Assembly: GCA_019096195.1 (NCBI GenBank)
Contig: JAGTXK010000060.1
Span: 176,560-240,559, forward strand
Direction: 5' to 3'
Source: Boletus sp. NGJ
Taxonomy: Eukaryota; Basidiomycota; Agaricomycetes; Boletales; Boletaceae
DNA: 64,000 nucleotides
In this document: positions 57,801 through 64,000 of the stretch, one piece after another
Layout of the letters: every line of letters starts with the position of its first letter
Numbering within the stretch: position 1 is the stretch's first letter
Made by a program: the position numbers and the translations under genes
Notes under the pieces: generated by a model
What the model was told of the DNA's origin: nothing
Seen by the model: only the letters and a program-made list of their open reading frames with translations
Database searches by the model: none

Positions 57801-60266
57801 GGGAGGAAGTGTAGTGCATGTGTCACAAGAATCCGAGTCTTGCTTGCTGTACCACTCTTGAGGACATTGGAGAATACGGCCTTTCCGACGTGAGCATCAA
57901 GTGCAGAGAAAGGATCCTAACGATGGGCAAATGTCAGAAATTCAAACACCGATACAGAACAGAACGAACGTCAAAGATCATAATATCTGAGTCACAGTAT
58001 ATAGCCCGACAAATGTTGATTCGTTGCTTCTGACCACCGGAAAGAGAGATACCTTTCTCGCCAACCACTGTCAGGTCGTAGCTGGGGAGTATCTGCAGAT
58101 CTGGCTCCAGACAAGCATCACGGACCGCCTTCCAGTATCTTTCCTCCTCAAATGGCCGTCCGAAACAGATATTCTCTCGGATCGTAGCATTCTAGATCAA
58201 GGTGTCAGTCCCCCACAACAGTGGCTTGAATAAACCGTACCTGGATCCAGGCGGTTTGAGCACAGTAAGCAACTGAACCACCGAACTCCACAGCGCCAGC
58301 AATCCGTCTCATCTCACCAATGATGCCCTGAAGCAATGACGTTTTACCCGACCCTACTGCCCCAACAATAGCAACAAGTTGGCCACGAGGGATCTCCACG
58401 TTAACACCCCTGAGTTTGAAGATGTTGGCCTCATCATCGGGTTGTGGCGTCGGCCTTGCGTTTGATTCGGACTTCCCCTTCATCCTGTTGTGTATGCCCC
58501 TCCTATCACTGATCACCTTGGGATCTTCGGGTTTTGGTGGGGGACTATCCCACGTAAAGTCTGCGCCATCTATCCTAACTGCAACGTCCAGGTCTTGGTT
58601 GGGAATCAGTGTAATATCCGATGTTTCGGCCTCAAAAACATCGTAAAGACGTTTGCATGCAGTGTGAGCGTCTGCAATGGAGCTGAGTGACAAGGCTATA
58701 TAGTAGTATCAGTCAGTTTGACTTAAAGCAACCGCAAGAGATACGCACGAAGGAGCATGAGGGGCATCCTGATGAGCTGGAACAGGGCAAGAGAAGAGAA
58801 GATGTTCGCAGCGGATAGAGAATGACCAGTCAGCGTGTAGGTGACGAACGTAAGCACAGTGGCTAGTGCTGGGAGGGAGACGGTGAACGCGGTCAGACCG
58901 GCCCGAATGACGAGTAAGGTTCGTATGTAGCTGAAAGACGGGATAAGTCAGGATAGATGGAGGCATAGGAAGTAGCATACGCCATTTCGAGTCGGCGATA
59001 TCCAGCGACCCGCTTCAAAAAGGGCACCTCCCAAGAGAAGAACTTGATCACCCTCATGCCGCTCAGCATCTCTTGGAGTAACTTGGAACGTTTGTCGGTC
59101 CAGGCCATGCTCTTGACCCTGATGGAGAATAAACGTTTTACCACCACTGTGTTTATTGGTGTCACAACGATGATAAGCGCAAAACCCGCCAGCGCGCTCG
59201 GACCGAGGTTGATGAGAAGTAAGATGAGACAGATAGTGAGTTGGATGAGTGCAGCCCAAGACATATGGAAATAGCCCATACAGAAGTCGATGCGAGATAC
59301 GTCGGTGGAAATGTGGTTTACCAGCCTGCCACTTGTCATCTGTGCGCGGGCGCGGGGAGAGAATGAAAGAGCTCGGGAGTAGATCGCGGTAATGAGACCA
59401 CCACGCAAAAGCACACCACAGGCCATACTACGATAGAAGAAATGTTGGGTACACCATGATGCAATGAGCTGTAGGACGAAGAGGGCGAAACAAAGTCCGA
59501 TGCCAGTCCCGATCGGGGGTGTGGATGTGCCAGCAATATGCCCAGCATACGACTCTGTGGCAAAGGTGATGATTGCCTGCCCCAAAGATGAATACCTTGT
59601 ACATGAGCAGAAAGGGGAACTCGTACTTTTACCACGAGAGGGCTAGTGACTTGTGCAGTGTCACCGATAACCTTCAAAATTCCAGCGGACCAAAAGAACC
59701 ATTTCACACTGTCATTCATGGCAAGGATGAGACTGGCTTTGCGCTTTCCGTCCTTCTCTCTCCAAGCCTTCTCCCGTTCTGCGCGGACACCACGAATTGA
59801 CCACCATAGAGACTTGACGCCTAGACCAATCTGACCATTTGCCAGTCGCTCGTTGTATATGGCTGCCTCTTTGCGTCGGCGCTCAAAGGCTGTGAGGATA
59901 GCATCTGCACACCGAGTCGCAGAGCGTTCGTCTGGAAGTTTGTACAAGTCCGACACTTCAAGGGGTCGAGCATAACCGAGTGACAACAGCGGAGTTACCC
60001 AAATAAACCACAGCCGACTGAAGAACCCCGCTGAGGCCTCGGGAGTAAGAACTGCGTCGTGGATGGAGGCCTTAGGAGGAGGAGGGTTGGGATTCTTGAT
60101 GGTAAAGAGACTAGAACGATACGGTTAGTTGGACTGTGGATGATGGCGTTGACAGATCATAACACCTGCGAAAGATGGTCGCTCGCTTAGGTATACCATC
60201 TGATTCTGACTCGTCAAGCTGCTCTGCGATGGTCTGCGTCTCATTCTCATACTCTGGATAAGACAT
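54849..60266 (-). CDS. ABC transporter, ABCC/MRP type (Yor1-like)
   Basis: Full transporter TMD1-NBD1-TMD2-NBD2, no TMD0, 1,402 residues. 24 exons (minus): 60266-60166, 60110-59627, 59576-58981, 58930-58749, 58695-58241, 58191-57970, 57916-57444, 57391-57343, 57293-57189, 57136-57086, 57022-56989, 56942-56755, 56706-56700, 56642-56513, 56458-56431, 56376-56239, 56185-55926, 55873-55726, 55666-55660, 55608-55394, 55339-55270, 55219-55136, 55084-55023, 54968-54849. NBD1: Walker [10 protein letters not shown] (about 567), signature LSGGQKQR (about 657), Walker B IMIFDDPFSALD, with Asp for the catalytic Glu as usual in ABCC NBD1. NBD2: GRTGAGKSS (about 1167), [27 protein letters not shown]. Likely exports drugs or organic anions across the plasma membrane; substrate unknown. 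Two exons are 7 nt. The intron at 55874-55925 is GC-AG. Confidence 0.95.
55660..55666 (-). other. 7-nt microexon 19 of the ABC transporter
   Basis: TTCCTTT lies between an acceptor ending TTTTAG and a donor GTAAAG. It supplies FL and one base of the next F in IPQDAFLFSGTLRSN, the loop that follows the Q-loop region in ABCC NBD2. Without it the frame is lost. Confidence 0.8.
56700..56706 (-). other. 7-nt microexon 13 of the ABC transporter
   Basis: CGGCTCG lies between an acceptor ending TTGCAG and a donor GTATGC. It supplies the codons for RL and the first base of D in ELKRLDAILRSS, a conserved stretch of this family. Without it the frame is lost. Confidence 0.8.
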
Positions 60267-60715
60267 GTTAGTGGGACCTGACAGAGAAAGAACTTACAGC
60301 CAGTGAGCCCTGGCAAACAGTTTGCCCCGTAATGCTTACGGAGCGAATATGACTACTAGGTTATTAATATTTCAATAATCGGCTGGTTGCGCATCCTCCG
60401 GCACGGACGCGTGTGCTTACTATCTGCGGCAGCCTCGTCGCACACCCTCCGCAAAGTTTTCTCTGGCCTGAGGACGTTTGGAAAATAACTTGCTGGCTGT
60501 GCTGACATGAACAATGAAATGGGCCGAGCGCAACCCAGCGAGATCGGAAGGTATGACAAAGATCTTAACATCCTGAGCTCAGAACGAGCTTTGTAGCATA
60601 TTCTATGTGCTTACAGCAGTGATGAGGATTGTGGACGAGCATAGTCAGGCTGAGGAAGTGATAGATATCGGAAAACCACCGACTGGCTGAGTGTCGAACA
60701 CACCGCATGAGAGTA
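60267..60715. other. intergenic, ABC transporter promoter and DBP6 3' region
   Basis: 449 bp with nothing else seen. Confidence 0.4.
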
Positions 60716-63139
60716 CTATCGGGCATACGCATCTCTCAATTTGCGCAGTGCTGCCTGGAAGAACTACCATCAGCCTTCCCACACAGCTGATCTGTAACCA
60801 GACCCTACCTGATAATCTCCCAAGAGGGGCTGGATTTCACATTGAGGGATCTTCATCCTCTTCACCTTCTGTAGATGATCGTGCTCCTGCAGCATAGCCT
60901 TGAAGTATCGCGCCTATAAAGGCTCAGTCTTGTATCCCTCTAGATACCTCGCTTGGTCACCTACCTCCTGTTCTTCCACCAATGTCCACGCATCACCGTC
61001 CCGTCCCGCTCGAGCAGTCCGCCCAACACGATGAACGTATTTCCTCATATCAACCGGGGTATCATAGCTCACGACATGAGAAACATGGCTGATGTCGATC
61101 CCTCTCGAGATTAAATCAGAACAGATTAGACTGGCCATTGACGTGGTGAGATCGCCATCACGCTGCGAGTAGCGCAAAGCTTACACGTGGACCTCCTGTG
61201 CCTTGAACTTTTCGAGAATTATTCTTCGTTCACTTGCGGGGAGATCACTCGAGTACGCGCGAACCGTAATGCGAGCACCATCCGACTTTCTCAGCTCTTC
61301 AAAGCACTCGATTAAGAAAACAAGGCGGCTCGTGGATTCCGACGATTTGGTGAAAATCAAGGCGTTGCGAACATCGTGGTTATGAAGAAGGTGGAGCAAC
61401 ATGAGTGGTTTTTGCGATGCTTCACAAACAACCATATACTCCTAACCTACAGAGATTAACCCAAAATAGTCGTCAAGCAAGCTCAAGACCCACCGTCAGG
61501 GTGGTTGGCATGGCAAATCGTTCGGAAACGAGGTGTGACGGTGCACTATCGGAACCACCTTCAGTTTGACTCTGGACAACGAAATACCTCGCATTCCGCA
61601 GACTAAGAGAAGCAAGTTTGCCGGGATCTCGGGTCAGTGTCGCAGAGAACAAGAGTTTTTGGCAAGAAATTCCTTTTCGCTCGCCGACATCAACTTGACT
61701 ATACCCGTAGCGCTCAAAATCTAAGCAAGCAGGCGCGAGAGAATCACAATTTGGTGGGAGACATGTATCTTCTGATGGGAATTTGCTTGCCGGTGAAAGA
61801 GTTTCCGAAGGTCTCCAATGGATAGCCGTGAGCACCTGGGCTAGCCAATCTTGGAACGATTGGGAGAGCAAGCGGTCAGCCTCATCAATGACCTGGGTAC
61901 GTTTTATTGAGGAATATAAACAGCAACCACCAATACAGTCATACCAAGAAGCGAAGATGTTGCAACGAAAAGTTTGGCGTTCCATTGAGATGATCCATTA
62001 ACCGACCTGGAGTGCAAATTAAGATATCCACTTTGCTGGAACCCCCCAGCAATCTGCAAAAGAGAGGGTTAGTTAATGTCGCCCCAACGGCAAGGAAAAT
62101 CTACCCAGGATCAGTCTCCGAGACCAACTGTGCTTGTTCATGAGCAAATGAGTGTTGGCCTGTTGCGGTACAAATCTAGCAAGATGATCAGAGAGGCAAT
62201 GATCGCGTTCTGCTAAGATACAAACCACCTTTAAGCCACGTCCTTTACCGACAGCCTCGAATGTTTCTCTGACCTGCGTGACAAGGTCCCGAGTGGGCAG
62301 AACAATTAAGGCACGCAACCTAGTGACGATTCTGTTTGACAAAACCTGCAACACGAGCATTAGCAATCCCAAGTAACATTATAGCACTGGAATTCACCTC
62401 TAGTATAGGAAGGACATATGCAAGTGTTTTTCCACTCCCAGTTGGCGCGGAAACGCACACATCGTGAGGTGAAGAGTGCGGCGTATACAGCAACCGACTG
62501 CGGTGGACGAGAAAAGGCAGAAGAGTGGTTTGTACTGCACGTCAAATTATCAGCACCTGAAACCGGAACCCAATTAATCAGCACCTGACCAGCAAAAAGT
62601 TCGCTAATACCGAGGTCAAGCAAACGTCTTCGTGTCTTCCAGCTAAGACCAGTGACATGATCTTCTTCGGCTGTTGAGAGAGGCATTACAGCGGCAGGGT
62701 TGATAACTTTTGCGTGTATAAGAGCCTTGTCGATCCCTTGCATAGCAAGCACGGATTTGGGTGGTGCATTGGGCACCGTTGGCGAGGGAAACGATGGTAA
62801 AGTGCCTGTTGGGTTTGCGAGAGGTCTCTGGACGCCGGGTGGCTCATCGTTCTCCAAGTCGCGTATTTCTTTGGAATCGCCGACATCTGAATCTGGTACC
62901 ACTCTTCGCCTTTTCTTGGGGGGGTGAATGGGTTGTTCCATGGCGATCACTTCGCTCATGCCATCGCCGTCAACCTCATCCGCAATCCCTTCTCCATCAT
63001 CGCAATACCCCTCGTCCTCTTCAGATTCCGAACTTATTTGGGGTGCATCCCCGGCTTTCCGTGGTGCCAAAGACTTTCGTGCCTTTCTCCGTAATTTTTT
63101 GCGCTTCAGGTACCTGGCCTTCGCCTTGGTCTTCGACAT
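60716..63139 (-). CDS. DBP6: DEAD-box RNA helicase Dbp6/DDX51, ribosome biogenesis
   Basis: Exons (minus): 63139-62590, 62534-62398, 62345-62226, 62175-62105, 62053-61945, 61892-61494, 61441-61185, 61130-60965, 60913-60809, 60754-60716, giving 650 residues. The N-terminal 130 residues are a basic nuclear/nucleolar tract ([14 protein letters not shown]) followed by acidic and Pro-rich sequence. Helicase motifs: Q region near [24 protein letters not shown], Ia LPTRDL, Ib [51 protein letters not shown]. Long inserts after motif II (before LLFSATL) are characteristic of the Dbp6/DDX51 branch. Acts in early 60S pre-ribosome assembly in the nucleolus. The ATG at 63139 is the first in frame. Confidence 0.94.
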
Positions 63140-64000
63140 TTTAATACCCGGAATCAAGAGACGACCACCAGTATCCTTACTTTTGACACACCAGCTTTGA
63201 TCGGCTGAGGAACCTCTGCCATACCAGTCAGGGTAGTTTGTTGGCCAACGAAGTCAAAGTACAGAGGGAGGTACTGTAAGTTACCAAGAATGGAAACACT
63301 AAAAGCTGATAGACAGTACTAGTCTAATCTCTGATCATTGATACAACTCCATGTCTGTGCTGGTATTTCGTTAGCTGTCTCTTTCAAGAATGTCCCGGTA
63401 GTAACTCAAACGCTTGCGCGGGTTGCTTGAACTTAGTAGGCCGTCAATGAACCCATGTTGTTTATACTACGTCGTACCATATCTTTATTAACCGACTCGG
63501 ACTATCTCGACTTCGTACTCGCCACTGCGAGTACCAGGGACATGTCAATACCATGGAGTCAAACTGAGCGAATGATACGGGTTGACCACGAACTGGGTTG
63601 GTGACGTGGGTCACGGCCCCGACTCGGTGCTTGAACCTGAACCAATGGCATGTCATTATTCTGGTCATCACCAGACTCGTGTTTGGCAGTGACTGCGAGT
63701 CTCTTCGACGGCTGCGGCCTTCAAGTTATTGGTCCATCGACGATCGATTGATTTCTCATCAAGCAGAGTCATGTTTGCGCACTGTGCTGACAGGAGATCC
63801 ACGTTCAAAGCCCCACCCACTATGTTCACCGACAAGCTGGTGTCACAAGAGGCTCGACGCGAAAAGGTCAACCGTTATGTTCTAGCTCAGTGTCTTCATC
63901 CGAGCTAACAGGGATCCTTGCATTGTATAGGCTCTAGAAGAACAAAGGCGGGTGCGTGAAGTTACGTTGGGCCCTTGAGCATAACAATTTCTCATATCCA
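63140..64000. other. right-edge intergenic
   Basis: Upstream region of DBP6. Short open frames only; nothing supported to the window end. Confidence 0.4.

Noticed and set aside
1-64000. tRNA genes, rRNA, CRISPR arrays, LTR or TIR elements
   Set aside because: Looked for TPsiC-like GGTTCGANNCC boxes, long direct or inverted repeats and transposase motifs while reading; none was convincing. A tRNAscan-SE and repeat-library search would settle this.

Overview
This window is nuclear DNA from a mushroom-forming basidiomycete (Agaricomycete-like). The evidence is gene architecture: almost every gene is cut by many 45-65 nt introns, nearly all of them GT-AG. The fatty acid synthase is a single fused polypeptide, the P450s and Zn2Cys6 regulators are of basidiomycete type, and the intergenic gaps are short. 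I rebuilt 17 complete protein genes from six-frame reading plus splice-phase bookkeeping. There is also one partial gene at the left edge and one P450 pseudogene. I saw no rRNA, convincing tRNA, transposon or CRISPR array.

Layout, left to right. 1-212: 5' end of an unknown gene. About 1040-2240: a decayed cytochrome P450 (minus). 3625-6113: an intact 16-exon cytochrome P450 (plus). 6278-9369: a secreted/membrane kelch protein. 9370-11600: gene-poor. 11601-12146: acyl-CoA-binding protein (minus), divergent from a double-PH-domain protein (12504-14086). 14716-16843 and 18075-20467: two related Zn2Cys6 transcription factors. 20921-22994: a formin-type GBD/FH3 protein. 23263-24321: an approximately eight-span membrane protein. 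25139-26862 and 27808-29015: tandem DnaJ co-chaperones. 29119-29857: the polyphosphate polymerase subunit VTC1. 30521-32451: the mRNA-export helicase Dbp5, divergent from a Pof1-like nucleotidyltransferase (32693-33691) that carries a spliced uORF. 33806-46639: the fused fatty acid synthase (3,946 residues, 20 exons). 47581-49533: a C3HC zinc-finger protein (NIPA/Rsm1 type). 50848-54165: a C2-domain, coiled-coil protein resembling cytokinesis ingression proteins. 54849-60266: a full-length ABCC-type transporter in 24 exons, two of them only 7 nt long. 60716-63139: the ribosome-biogenesis helicase Dbp6/DDX51.

The content is mostly housekeeping: lipid synthesis and acyl-CoA handling, polyphosphate, protein folding, mRNA export, ribosome assembly and cytokinesis. 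Lineage-specific parts are the P450s, the kelch protein, the Zn2Cys6 pair and the ABC transporter. There is no operon-like logic, but two gene pairs share very compact divergent promoters (DnaJ/VTC1, 103 bp between start codons; DBP5/Pof1-like, about 240 bp).

I found no clear new biological system. The most unusual signals are the two 7-nt microexons, four GC-AG introns among roughly 125, the uORF whose stop overlaps the main start codon, and the P450 pseudogene beside an intact P450. All gene models come from reading the sequence. No search or transcript data was available, and splice sites were accepted where phase, GT/GC-AG ends and family motifs agreed.
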